Positions 24,008 through 30,745 of a stretch of 30,745 nucleotides of DNA are shown here, one piece after another. Position numbers and translations under genes: made by a program. Where the stretch lies: positions 1 through 30,745 of the forward strand of contig CALXGN010000021.1 of assembly GCA_944387865.1 (NCBI GenBank), in the 5' to 3' direction. The notes under the pieces are model-generated. The model saw only the letters and a list, made by a program, of their open reading frames with translations. It had not been told where the DNA came from and searched no databases. The DNA comes from Scatomorpha stercorigallinarum (lineage in GTDB: Bacteria > Bacillota > Clostridia > Oscillospirales > Oscillospiraceae). Each line of letters starts with the position of its first letter. Position 1 is the stretch's first letter.

Positions 24008-25924
24008 TCACTGCCGCGAGCCGCGCAGGTCGATGCCGTAGCGCTTGATGCGGCGGTAGAGCGTGGCGCGGCTGACGCCCAGGCGCTCCGCGGCCTTTTC
24101 CACGTCCCCGCCGCAGAGCGTGAGCGCGGCGAGGATCTCCCCGCTCTCGGCGGGCGCCTCGGCGCTGGGGGCGGGGGCGTCGCCCACCGCCAGGGGCAGG
24201 CTCTGCGCGCCAAGGACACTCTCCGGCGTGGAGTAGAAGGCGCGTTCGACGCCGTTTTGCAGCTCGCGCACGTTGCCGGGCCAGCCGTAGGCCAGCAGGC
24301 CCTCGAGGAAGTCCTCGGACATGGACTTGGCCTGCGAGGGGTCGCGGCCGTTCAGCCGTGCGAGGAAGCGCTCGGCGCAGACGCGGATGTCCCCCGGCCG
24401 CGAGCGCAGCGGCGGTATCTCCAGCCGCAGGACGTTCAGGCGGTAATAGAGGTCATCCCGGAAGTGTCCGGAGGCGGCCAGCTCGCCCAGCCGCCGGTTG
24501 GTGGAGGAGATGATGCGGATGTCGAGCTCCATCTCCTGCTGCCCGCCGAGGCGGGTGACGCGGTGCGTCTCCACCGCGCGCAGCAGTTTGGGCTGGAACT
24601 CCAGCGGCAGGGCGCTGATCTCGTCAAGGAAGAGGGTGCCGCCGTGGGCGAGCTCGAATTTGCCGGGGCTGCCCCCGCGGGAGGGCGCTCCGGGCAGGGC
24701 GCCGGATTCATAGCCGAAGAGCTCGGCGTCCAGCATGTCCCGGTGGAGGGAGGCGCAGTTGACGGCCACGAAGGGGCCGGAGGCGCGGCTGCCGGCGTTG
24801 TGTATGGCCTGGGCGATGAGCTCCTTGCCCGTGCCGCTCTCGCCCTCGATGAGGATGTTGCCGTCGTAGTGCGCATAGCGCGCGGCCAGGGAGACGGTCT
24901 TTTTCATCTCCGGGTCGGCGGCGAAGATGTCGTCGAAGGTGTAGAGCGCGCGGTTGCCACTGAGCTTGTTGACAGAGGCGATGAGGTGCTTCTGCCGCTT
25001 GAGCACTACGTTCAGCGTGGGCGTGCCGAGCGCGCTCGCGCTGGTGATGGCGGCCGAACAGCGCACGATGCCCTCCGCCGTAGCCACGCGCAGGTCGTCG
25101 GCGTAAAAGCCGCCCTCGCGCCGCCAGGGGCGCGCGTTCCAGTCCAGGTCCGGCAGCAGGGCGCGCACGTCCAGCTCGCCTATCTGCCCGCCGTCCAGCC
25201 CCAGCAGCTCGCCCGCGGCGCTGTTGGCCCAGACGGGGCGCAGGTTCTCGCCCAGCAGGAGGATGCTGTCCGCGCTGCCCTCCAGCGCGGAGCGCATGAG
25301 CTCGGCGCTGTGCAGCAGCGAGAGCTTGCCCTCGATGCCGATGGCCGCCGAGAGCACCACGGCCAGCGTGTGGTCGTGGACGTCCGCCGCCTCGCCGGAC
25401 ATGTTCAGGCAGCCGACGATCTCCCCGTTCTCGCCGTGGATGGGTGCGGCGGAGCAGGTCCAGCCGTGGTGCGTGCGGCAGTAGTGCTCCGCGCCGGCCA
25501 TCTGGATGGCGGTGTTGGAGTCGAGCGCCACGCTGATGGCGTTGGTGCCCACGCTGTTGTTGTCCCAGAGCGCGCCGGGGACGAAGCGCAGGTCCTCCGT
25601 CATGGCCATGATGCGCTCGTCGCCCATCGTCTCCAGCACATAGCCCACGCTGTCCGTCAGCACCATCAGGAAGCCCGTGCGGCGCACGATGTCGAAAACG
25701 CTCTGCATGATGGGCATGGCCACGTCGATGAGCTCGGCGTTGGCCTCGCGGATGCTGCGGAAGACCTCGTCGTCCACGCGCCGGCCGCGGCCGCCGATGG
25801 GGTTGACGCCCGCGGCCCTGCACCGCCTCCAGCCCTCCGCCACGGCGGGCTGCACGGAGGGGTCCATCTCACCTTCGTAGACGAACTTCGCCCATATCTC
25901 CTCCAGCTTTCGCAGGTCCTTCAC
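24008..25924 (-). CDS. acoR: AcoR-like enhancer-binding-protein family regulator with altered GAFTGA motif
   Basis: 638-aa regulator. An N-terminal GAF-type sensor (about 60-190, with DNNSVGTNAISVAL and HHGWTCSAAPIH) is followed by a PAS-like segment (about 205-310) and an AAA+ domain with GESGTGKE, GTLFLDEISALP and GNVRELQN. The C-terminus is a Fis-type helix-turn-helix (EKAAERLGVSRATLYRRIKRYGI). This is the AcoR architecture. The sigma54-contact loop reads GALPGA (24703-24686) instead of GAFTGA: Phe to Leu and the critical Thr to Pro. This suggests it does not activate sigma54 polymerase. GTG 25924 is chosen because AGGGGG lies 9 nt upstream; ATG 25942 has no ribosome-binding site. It follows lplA in the same direction but has its own promoter. 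Confidence 0.9.
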   Translation of the reverse strand: MKDLRKLEEIWAKFVYEGEMDPSVQPAVAEGWRRCRAAGVNPIGGRGRRVDDEVFRSIREANAELIDVAMPIMQSVFDIVRRTGFLMVLTDSVGYVLETMGDERIMAMTEDLRFVPGALWDNNSVGTNAISVALDSNTAIQMAGAEHYCRTHHGWTCSAAPIHGENGEIVGCLNMSGEAADVHDHTLAVVLSAAIGIEGKLSLLHSAELMRSALEGSADSILLLGENLRPVWANSAAGELLGLDGGQIGELDVRALLPDLDWNARPWRREGGFYADDLRVATAEGIVRCSAAITSASALGTPTLNVVLKRQKHLIASVNKLSGNRALYTFDDIFAADPEMKKTVSLAARYAHYDGNILIEGESGTGKELIAQAIHNAGSRASGPFVAVNCASLHRDMLDAELFGYESGALPGAPSRGGSPGKFELAHGGTLFLDEISALPLEFQPKLLRAVETHRVTRLGGQQEMELDIRIISSTNRRLGELAASGHFRDDLYYRLNVLRLEIPPLRSRPGDIRVCAERFLARLNGRDPSQAKSMSEDFLEGLLAYGWPGNVRELQNGVERAFYSTPESVLGAQSLPLAVGDAPAPSAEAPAESGEILAALTLCGGDVEKAAERLGVSRATLYRRIKRYGIDLRGSRQ

Positions 25925-25951
25925 TTTATGTGTCCCCCTCATGTGTAAAAG

Positions 25952-25981
25952 GCCGGGGGCGCCGCAACAGGCGCTCCCGGC
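25952..25981 (-). other. Hairpin at the very 5' end of the acoR transcript
   Basis: 12-bp arms GCCGGGGGCGCC / GGCGCTCCCGGC with one mismatch on the minus RNA (A opposite C), followed by CTTTTAC. The predicted transcription start is about 25981, so the hairpin forms the leader and the ribosome-binding site follows it. It could stabilise the message or attenuate it. Confidence 0.6.
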
Positions 25982-25987
25982 ACTCTC

Positions 25988-26016
25988 ATTATACCGTCCG
26001 CGCGGCGCTTTGGCAA
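25988..26016 (-). promoter_or_regulatory. sigma70-type promoter of acoR
   Basis: Minus-strand TTGCCA (26016-26011), a 17-bp spacer and TATAAT (25993-25988). Confidence 0.8.
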
Positions 26017-26030
26017 CAAGCGCCGCGCTG

Positions 26031-26067
26031 TTCTCAAATTTTCAGCATATTTTACAGAAATTTTGAG
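26031..26067 (-). promoter_or_regulatory. Shared upstream element, acoR copy, part of a larger inverted repeat
   Basis: TTCTCAAATTTTCAGCAT (26031-26048), 14 bp upstream of the -35. Here it is one arm of an imperfect 13-bp inverted repeat, CTCAAATTTTCAG (26033-26045) with CAGAAATTTTGAG (26055-26067), as expected for a dimer-binding site. Confidence 0.75.
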
Positions 26068-26126
26068 ACGGGATTGTATTTTATGCAGATATCCCTCGCC
26101 GAAGCGGCGCATTTGAGACAAAACAT

Positions 26127-27107
26127 TCAGAACATGAGCAAGAGCAGCTCCTCCGCGCCCATGCCGCCGAGCATGGGCGGCAGGTCCAGCGGCGCGAGCG
26201 CCGCCGCGACGGCCGCGCGCTCGAAGGGCACGCCGCGCAGGGCCTCCTCGGCCGGTGTGCAGGGGACGACGGCCAGGAAATCGCCGCTGATGCGCGCGGC
26301 GCGTATCACGCCCTCCTCCACGTCCAGCGAGACGGCCAGCGTCCCCGCGGCGAAGCGCCGCTCATTGCTGAAGCCGAAGAGCGGCGCGCGGCCCCAGGTC
26401 CAGTCCGGCGAGCGGTATTTTTCCTCCGCCAGGCGCTCCACGGCGGCGAGCTCGGCGTCCGAGAGGCGCGCGCGCTCCAGGCCCTCCCCGCCCAGCGCGG
26501 CGAGCAGGGCGGAGCGGAAGCCCGCCAGCGTGGCCCCCGGCGGCAGGTAGTCGCGTATCTGCCCCACGCGCGAGCGCACGCTTTTGGCGGCCTTGCTCTC
26601 GAACTTCCCCGGGCCGGGGCGCAGCACGGCGGACATCGTCTCGCTGTCCGTCTCAAAGAGCAGCGTGCCGTGGTGCAGCACGCGCCCGCCGGAGAGGCGC
26701 TGCGCCGTGCCGGAGACCTTGCGGCCCTCCACGGCGATGTCGTTGCGGCCCGTCACCTCCGCCGGCACGCCCAGCGAGCGCAGCGCGGCGCAGACGGGCT
26801 GCATGAAGCGCGCCAGGCTGAGCGCGGCGGCGTCCCCGGCGTCGCTGATGAGCGAGTAGTTGAGGTTGCCCGCGTCGTGATAGACGGCCCCGCCGCCCGT
26901 GGAGCGGCGCACGACGGCGATGCCGTGCGCGGCGGCGTACTCCGTGTCCACCTCCGCGGCGGCGATCTGGTTGAGGCCGATGACGGCGGTGGGGGCGTTC
27001 TGCCAGAGCAGCAGGTAGTCCCCCTCCCGCCGGCGCTCGAGCACCAGCTCCTCAAAGGCGAGGTTGTAGGCGGGGTCGGTGGAATCCGTCTCAAGATAGC
27101 GCAGCAT
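26127..27107 (-). CDS. lplA: Lipoate-protein ligase A
   Basis: Attaches lipoate to the lipoyl-domain Lys by way of lipoyl-AMP. RRSTGGGAVYHDAGNLNYS (lipoate and ATP loop), GRNDIAVEGRKVSGTAQR with the catalytic Lys, and a C-terminal accessory domain are all present at 326 aa. GGAGGTGCCCC precedes the ATG. It sits directly upstream of acoR, and the dehydrogenase operon encodes two lipoyl domains (E2 and E3), so its likely clients are next door. It has its own sigma70-type promoter, and the region after it holds no clear terminator. Confidence 0.94.
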   Translation of the reverse strand: MLRYLETDSTDPAYNLAFEELVLERRREGDYLLLWQNAPTAVIGLNQIAAAEVDTEYAAAHGIAVVRRSTGGGAVYHDAGNLNYSLISDAGDAAALSLARFMQPVCAALRSLGVPAEVTGRNDIAVEGRKVSGTAQRLSGGRVLHHGTLLFETDSETMSAVLRPGPGKFESKAAKSVRSRVGQIRDYLPPGATLAGFRSALLAALGGEGLERARLSDAELAAVERLAEEKYRSPDWTWGRAPLFGFSNERRFAAGTLAVSLDVEEGVIRAARISGDFLAVVPCTPAEEALRGVPFERAAVAAALAPLDLPPMLGGMGAEELLLLMF

Positions 27108-27134
27108 GGGGCACCTCCGGCATCAGATGGCAAC

Positions 27135-27163
27135 AGTATAGGCCAAAGCGCGGCCGATGGCAA
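27135..27163 (-). promoter_or_regulatory. sigma70-type promoter of lplA
   Basis: Minus-strand TTGCCA (27163-27158), a 17-bp spacer and TATACT (27140-27135), about 28 nt before the ATG. The -35 hexamer is the same as that of acoR. Confidence 0.7.
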
Positions 27164-27207
27164 GAAAAAAGACAAAGGCGCCCGGCCCTTGCGGGAACGG
27201 ACGCCTT
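27163..27207 (-). terminator. Terminator of the htrA gene
   Basis: On the minus strand the outer stem AAGGCG/CGCCTT (27207-27175) encloses a smaller CCC-GCAA-GGG hairpin and is followed by TTTGTCTTTTTT. It partly overlaps the -35 box of lplA. Confidence 0.75.
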
Positions 27208-27245
27208 CGCTAAAGAGAGGGGAAAACAATAAGAGAGGAGTAAAA

Positions 27246-27347
27246 GTGAAAGATGAATGGAAACTGCTTATGCCTTACGATCTATGTGAACTCCCGTGGG
27301 AGGGGAGCGGCGCTCAGCCGATGAGGTTGCCCCAGCCGAAGTCGTAG
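27246..27347 (+). CDS. Possible small ORF (33 aa), antisense to the end of htrA
   Basis: GTG start with AGAGGAG 5 nt upstream. The peptide begins MKDEWKLLMPYDLCELPWEG and ends RLPQPKS. The first half lies in the non-coding gap and the second half overlaps htrA in antisense. There is no clear promoter and no known family. Listed because of the good ribosome-binding site; it may be chance. Confidence 0.25.
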   Translation: MKDEWKLLMPYDLCELPWEGSGAQPMRLPQPKS

Positions 27348-28813
27348 TCGTTGTAGTAGCCGCTGCTCTCGGTGGGTGTGGTCTGGGCGTCGGCCTCCTC
27401 GGCCGGGCGCTCGCCAAAAGTGACGGTGAGGGTGATATATTCGCCGCTGCGGTAGACGGTCATGTCCACCGTCTCGCCCGCGGAGTGGAAGCTCAGCTCG
27501 TTCGCCAGGTCGTCGCGGCCGCTGATGGCAAAGCCGTCCAGCTCGGTGATGACGTCGCCCACCTTCAGCCCCGCGGCCTCGGCCGCGCCGCCCTCCTCAA
27601 CGGAGTAGACGAACGCGCCGGCGGGGAAGCCGTAGTACTGCTGGAACTGGCGGTCGATGTCCTGCGCGGTGATGCCCAGATAGGCGTTGCCCAGCGTCTC
27701 GCTGCTGCCGGTCTCCGCGCGCTCGATGATGTTGTTGGCGATGCGGGCCGCGTCGTCGATGGGGATGGCGAAATTGAGGCCCTCGGTGCCGGCGGTGGAG
27801 GCGCTGTCGCCCGTCTTGGCGGTGACGACGCCGATCACGTGGCCGTAGGCGTCATAGAGCGGGCCGCCGGAGTTGCCCTCGTTGACGGCGGCGTCGAACT
27901 GGAACATGTTGACGTTCGTGCTGACGTCGGTGGATATCACACGGTCGGTGGCGGAGACGATGCCGCTGGTCATGCTGTAGGCCAGCTCGCCAAGCGGGTT
28001 GCCCACGGCGTACACCGTGTCGCCCACGCTGAGGTCGCCGCTGCTGCCGAGCGTGGCGGCGCTGAGGCCGGTGGCGTCTATCTTCAGGATGGCGATGTCG
28101 TTGTTGCGCTCAAAGCCCACGATCTGGGCCAGGTAGGTGGTGCCGTCGTGCAGCATCACGCTCACGTCGTAGCCGCCGCTGTAGGCGTCCTCGATGACGT
28201 GGTAGTTGGTCATGATGTAGCCGTCCTCGGTGAGGATGAAGCCGCTGCCGCTGACCGCGCCGGAGACCGTCTGGCCGAACCAGTTGGTGGTGGTGATCTC
28301 GGTGGTCACGCCCACCACCTGCTGGCAGGCGAGCTGGTAGATCTCGTTGCCGCTGAGCGCGCCGCTGGTGACGGCGCCCTGCGCCGAGGTGCTGGGGGCG
28401 GGTGAGTTCGTCACCTGCGTCACGGGCGCGGTGGCCGCCGGCGCGGGCTCGGGCTCAGGGGAGAAGGCGTACACCAGCCCGCCGCCGGCCGCGCCGCCCA
28501 GCAGCGCGCAGCAGAGGCAGAGGGCCGCGGCCCTGGCGAAGGTGAAGCCGCCTTTTTTCTTTTCTTTTTCCTTCTTGCCGCCGTTATCGCGGCTGTTGGG
28601 GACGTAATAGCTCTGCGGGGCCGTGGCCTCGCTCTGCGGGGTATAGTTCGCGTCCTGGTAATAGCTGTCCTGCTTGGGGCTGGCGATGCGGTAGCTGCCG
28701 TCGTCCGCCGGCTGGGAGGAGCTGTCGTCCTCCGGCTTTACGGCGTCCTGATCGTCGGAGTACCATCCGCCCTGCGCGGGCCTGCTTTCGTTCTCGTCGT
28801 TATATGTGCTCAT
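27314..28813 (-). CDS. htrA: HtrA/DegP-like trypsin-type serine protease with PDZ domain
   Basis: Membrane-anchored quality-control protease (499 aa). A cytoplasmic tail of about 85 residues rich in Asp, Ser, Gln and Tyr ends in KKEKEKKK. One transmembrane helix (about 90-116) and a Pro/Ala/Thr linker follow. The protease domain has the triad His205 (TNYHVI), Asp239 (NNDIAILKI) and Ser315 (NEGNSGGPL). A single PDZ domain (about 385-475, YLGITAQDI...GLKVGDVITELDG) comes last. GGAGG lies 8 nt before the ATG. The 5' leader holds the hairpin GGGAC-AGCAA-GTCCC. It likely degrades or refolds damaged exported proteins outside the membrane. Confidence 0.95.
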   Translation of the reverse strand: MSTYNDENESRPAQGGWYSDDQDAVKPEDDSSSQPADDGSYRIASPKQDSYYQDANYTPQSEATAPQSYYVPNSRDNGGKKEKEKKKGGFTFARAAALCLCCALLGGAAGGGLVYAFSPEPEPAPAATAPVTQVTNSPAPSTSAQGAVTSGALSGNEIYQLACQQVVGVTTEITTTNWFGQTVSGAVSGSGFILTEDGYIMTNYHVIEDAYSGGYDVSVMLHDGTTYLAQIVGFERNNDIAILKIDATGLSAATLGSSGDLSVGDTVYAVGNPLGELAYSMTSGIVSATDRVISTDVSTNVNMFQFDAAVNEGNSGGPLYDAYGHVIGVVTAKTGDSASTAGTEGLNFAIPIDDAARIANNIIERAETGSSETLGNAYLGITAQDIDRQFQQYYGFPAGAFVYSVEEGGAAEAAGLKVGDVITELDGFAISGRDDLANELSFHSAGETVDMTVYRSGEYITLTVTFGERPAEEADAQTTPTESSGYYNDYDFGWGNLIG

Positions 28814-28877
28814 GGCTCATGCCTCCATGTTTTTTGTTTCGGAGGGGACTTGCTGTCCCTTTCTGTTTACAGGCGTT

Positions 28878-28906
28878 ATGATACCTGCAAGTTGTGACCT
28901 TGTCAT
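28878..28906 (-). promoter_or_regulatory. sigma70-type promoter of htrA
   Basis: Minus-strand ATGACA (28906-28901), a 17-bp spacer and TATCAT (28883-28878), about 60 nt before the ATG. Confidence 0.65.
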
Positions 28907-28918
28907 GAACAAACGTTC
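28907..28918. promoter_or_regulatory. Candidate LexA (Gram-positive SOS) box before htrA
   Basis: GAAC-AAAC-GTTC fits the GAAC-N4-GTTC core of the Bacillus-type LexA box, and flanking T/A extends the palindrome to TGAAC-N4-GTTCA. It abuts the -35 box on its upstream side. A match of this size can occur by chance. Confidence 0.4.
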
Positions 28919-28971
28919 AAGAAAATTTGAAGAAAGTGCAAGAAAAGCATGAACGCGCCGGCGCAAAGGGG

Positions 28972-28999
28972 AAGAAGGCCCAAAGGGGCCTTCTTTTTT
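28972..28999. terminator. Strong hairpin between MATE and htrA genes
   Basis: 10-bp arms AAGAAGGCCC / GGGCCTTCTT with loop AAAG, then a T6 run on the plus side (28994-28999). It stands 14 bp after the MATE stop codon, so it should end the leftward transcript. On that strand the tail is TTCTTCCCCTTT, and the clean T run faces rightward. Confidence 0.75.
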
Positions 29000-29012
29000 G
29001 CCGTATCGCGCC

Positions 29013-30395
29013 CTAAGCGCGGGTGACGCTGTTTATCCACCGGCCGCCGCGCAGGTGCGGCAGGCAAAGGAAGCATTTGGCGACGTCGTCAAAGACGATG
29101 CAGACATAGACCACCTCGATGCCGAGCCCGAACACCAGCGCGCAGAGGGCGGCGGAGGTGACGCAGAGGCAGTAGAGCGGCCCCACGTCCACCAGCAGGG
29201 CGTAGCGCACGTCCCCGCCGCCGCGGAACACGCCCACCACGTTGCAGAGGTTGACGGCGCGCAGCGGCAGCACGCAGGCCGTCAGCAGCAGCATGTATTT
29301 GGCGATGCGCCCGGCCTGGGGGGAGATGCTCATCAGCGGGAAGACGAAGCCGTCCAGCAGCGTGGCGCGCACGAGCAGCAGCAGCCCCAGGCTGAACACG
29401 CCTGTCAGGAAGCAGACGAAGTTCAGCGCCACGCCCTTGGAGTAGACCTCCTCGCGCTCGCGCCCGAGGCCGATCTCCCGGCCGATGATGATGGCCGCCG
29501 TGTTGCCGGAGGCCAGCAGGGCCACGGAGCACATCTTGTCGATGTTGCCGGCGATCGTATAGGCGGCCAGGATGGGCGTGGAGTTGTCCATATGGCCCAT
29601 GATGACGGTGAAGAGCGCGGTGGCCAGGCTCCAGAGCCCCTCGTTGAGCGTGACGGGCAGGGAGTAGCGCATGAAGTCGGAGGCTATCTGCCGCCCCGGG
29701 CGCAGCATGTCCCGCAGGGAGAGCGGCAGCCGCCGGCTGCGCAGGGCGTAGATGACGACAACCACGACCTCGAACGCGCGGCTGATGAGCGTGGCCAGCG
29801 CGGCGCCGGCGCAGCCCATGGCGGGCGCGCCCCAGGCCCCGTAGATGAGCATGTAGTTGAGCACGATGTTCATCGCGCCGGAGGCGGTGAGCAGCACCGC
29901 GCCCAGGCGCGGGTTGCCCATGCTGCGCTGCACGGCGATATAGACGCCGCTGGCCGCCATGCAGACATAGGAGAAGCCGACGATGCGCGCATAGTCCGCG
30001 CCCGGCGTCCAGAGGTCGGCGTTGTTCGTCAGCACCTTCATGATGGAGACGGGGAAGAAGAACGAGCAGAGGGCCACCAGCGTGGAGAAGGCCAGGCTGA
30101 CAAAATAGCCCATGCCCATCACGCGGTTGATGGCGCCCATGTTGCCGCGCCCGTGGTACTGCGCCACGAGCACGCCCGCGCCGCTCTGGATGCCGAATAT
30201 GAGCAGGTTGACAACGTAAAAGAGGCTGTTGGCGCTGGATACCGCGGCCAGCTCAACTTCGCCCAGGCGGCCCACCATGAAGGTGTCCGCCAGGGCCATG
30301 AAATTTGTAACAAGGTTCTGCAGGACCAGGGGCAGCATGAGGAGCAGCGTGTCGCGGTAAAAGCCCCGCTCCTGCCGCAGGCAGTGCGTTATCAT
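29013..30395 (-). CDS. MATE family efflux transporter
   Basis: Multidrug/toxin extrusion-type exporter (460 aa) with about 12 membrane segments in two homologous halves. LPLVLQNLVTNFMALADTFMVGRLG is the typical first half start and RYSLPVTLNEGLWSLATALF the second half start. Export is driven by a Na+ or H+ gradient; the substrate is not predictable. The ATG overlaps the stop codon of the ABC permease gene (ATGA), so the two are coupled. It may belong to the same export operon. Confidence 0.92.
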   Translation of the reverse strand: MITHCLRQERGFYRDTLLLMLPLVLQNLVTNFMALADTFMVGRLGEVELAAVSSANSLFYVVNLLIFGIQSGAGVLVAQYHGRGNMGAINRVMGMGYFVSLAFSTLVALCSFFFPVSIMKVLTNNADLWTPGADYARIVGFSYVCMAASGVYIAVQRSMGNPRLGAVLLTASGAMNIVLNYMLIYGAWGAPAMGCAGAALATLISRAFEVVVVVIYALRSRRLPLSLRDMLRPGRQIASDFMRYSLPVTLNEGLWSLATALFTVIMGHMDNSTPILAAYTIAGNIDKMCSVALLASGNTAAIIIGREIGLGREREEVYSKGVALNFVCFLTGVFSLGLLLLVRATLLDGFVFPLMSISPQAGRIAKYMLLLTACVLPLRAVNLCNVVGVFRGGGDVRYALLVDVGPLYCLCVTSAALCALVFGLGIEVVYVCIVFDDVAKCFLCLPHLRGGRWINSVTRA

Positions 30396-30745
30396 TCCGT
30401 CCTCAGCGCCTCCACCGGGTTACGGCGCGCGGCGAAGCGGGAGGGGATAAGGCCCGCGATAAAGGTGAGCAGCATCGAAATCAGCACCAGGGCCACGGCT
30501 CCGTAGGCGGGCAGTATGGCGCGCAGCGAGGCGATGCCTGTGAGGTGCTGCACGATGGCGTTGATGGGTATTATCAGCAGCAACGTGACGACGATGCCCA
30601 GCAGGCCGGAGGCCAGGCCCTCGATGAGCGTCTCGGCGTTGAACACGTTCGCCACGTCGCGCTTGCTGGCGCCGATGGCGCGCAGGATGCCGATCTCCTT
30701 CGTGCGCTCGAGCACGGAGATATAGGTGATGATGCCGATCATGAT
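30392..30745 (-). CDS. ABC transporter permease, FtsX/MacB type (C-terminal part)
   Basis: Partial: the N-terminus lies beyond the right edge and the frame is open to the last base. The visible part is the FtsX domain: YISVLERTKEIGILRAIGASKRDVANVFNAETLIEGL (the conserved cytoplasmic loop), two more membrane segments, and the terminal SRFAARRNPVEALRTE. Such permeases act in lipoprotein or peptide export, or in antimicrobial-peptide resistance. It is coupled to the MATE gene by a 4-bp overlap. Confidence 0.92.
   Translation of the reverse strand: MMIGIITYISVLERTKEIGILRAIGASKRDVANVFNAETLIEGLASGLLGIVVTLLLIIPINAIVQHLTGIASLRAILPAYGAVALVLISMLLTFIAGLIPSRFAARRNPVEALRTE

Overview
The window looks like a chromosomal piece of a high-GC member of the Clostridia, most likely Oscillospiraceae-like. 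This is inferred from several features: the long Bacillus/Clostridium-type SRP RNA directly in front of dnaX and ybaB, strong AGGAGG ribosome-binding sites, an SLH-domain surface protein, a 2-hydroxyacyl-CoA dehydratase, an EFR1-type flavodoxin/ferredoxin, and the CTCCCCTTAAAAGGGGAG repeat element. No phage or transposase gene is seen.

Layout. 1-3.2 kb: tRNA-Ala(CGC) on the minus strand, cut by the window edge; a divergent SRP RNA; then dnaX, ybaB and a GNAT acetyltransferase. 3.2-4.1 kb: an XRE regulator and a 55-aa protein, divergently transcribed across two identical 15-bp operators. These are followed by a repeat element and a run of about ten back-to-back hairpins. 4.1-6.4 kb: a secreted phosphodiester-glycosidase-like protein with SLH anchors. 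6.5-9.6 kb: a leftward operon of two 2-hydroxyacyl-CoA dehydratase subunits and a 58-aa membrane protein, divergent from a rightward padR and HAAS/DUF1700 pair (9.7-10.6 kb). 10.7-12.3 kb: leftward EFR1 protein and nadE. 12.4-15.4 kb: a 1003-aa FG-GAP lipoprotein. 15.45-16.0 kb: repeat elements.

16-27.1 kb is the most coherent part, an acetoin-dehydrogenase-type cluster read leftward: lplA, an AcoR-like regulator, then Lin0512-family protein, SDR, E1alpha, E1beta, AcoX, E2, E3 and DUF6506. LplA would lipoylate the lipoyl domains of E2 and E3, the E1/E2/E3 complex would oxidatively cleave acetoin or a related 2-oxo compound to acyl-CoA, and the SDR may interconvert the keto and hydroxy forms. 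The regulator has GALPGA where sigma54 activators have GAFTGA, and I found no -24/-12 promoter. Its own promoter and the operon promoter are both sigma70-type, and both carry the same 18-bp element (17/18 identical) exactly 14 bp upstream of the -35 box. This suggests an AcoR-like regulator acting at sigma70 promoters.

27.3-30.7 kb: an HtrA-like protease with a candidate LexA box in front of its promoter, a MATE transporter, and the C-terminal end of an ABC transporter permease, all leftward.

Start codons were moved from the longest ORF to the ribosome-binding-site-supported codon in many genes. Two genes (dnaX and the Lin0512 gene) have no comfortable ATG/GTG/TTG start.
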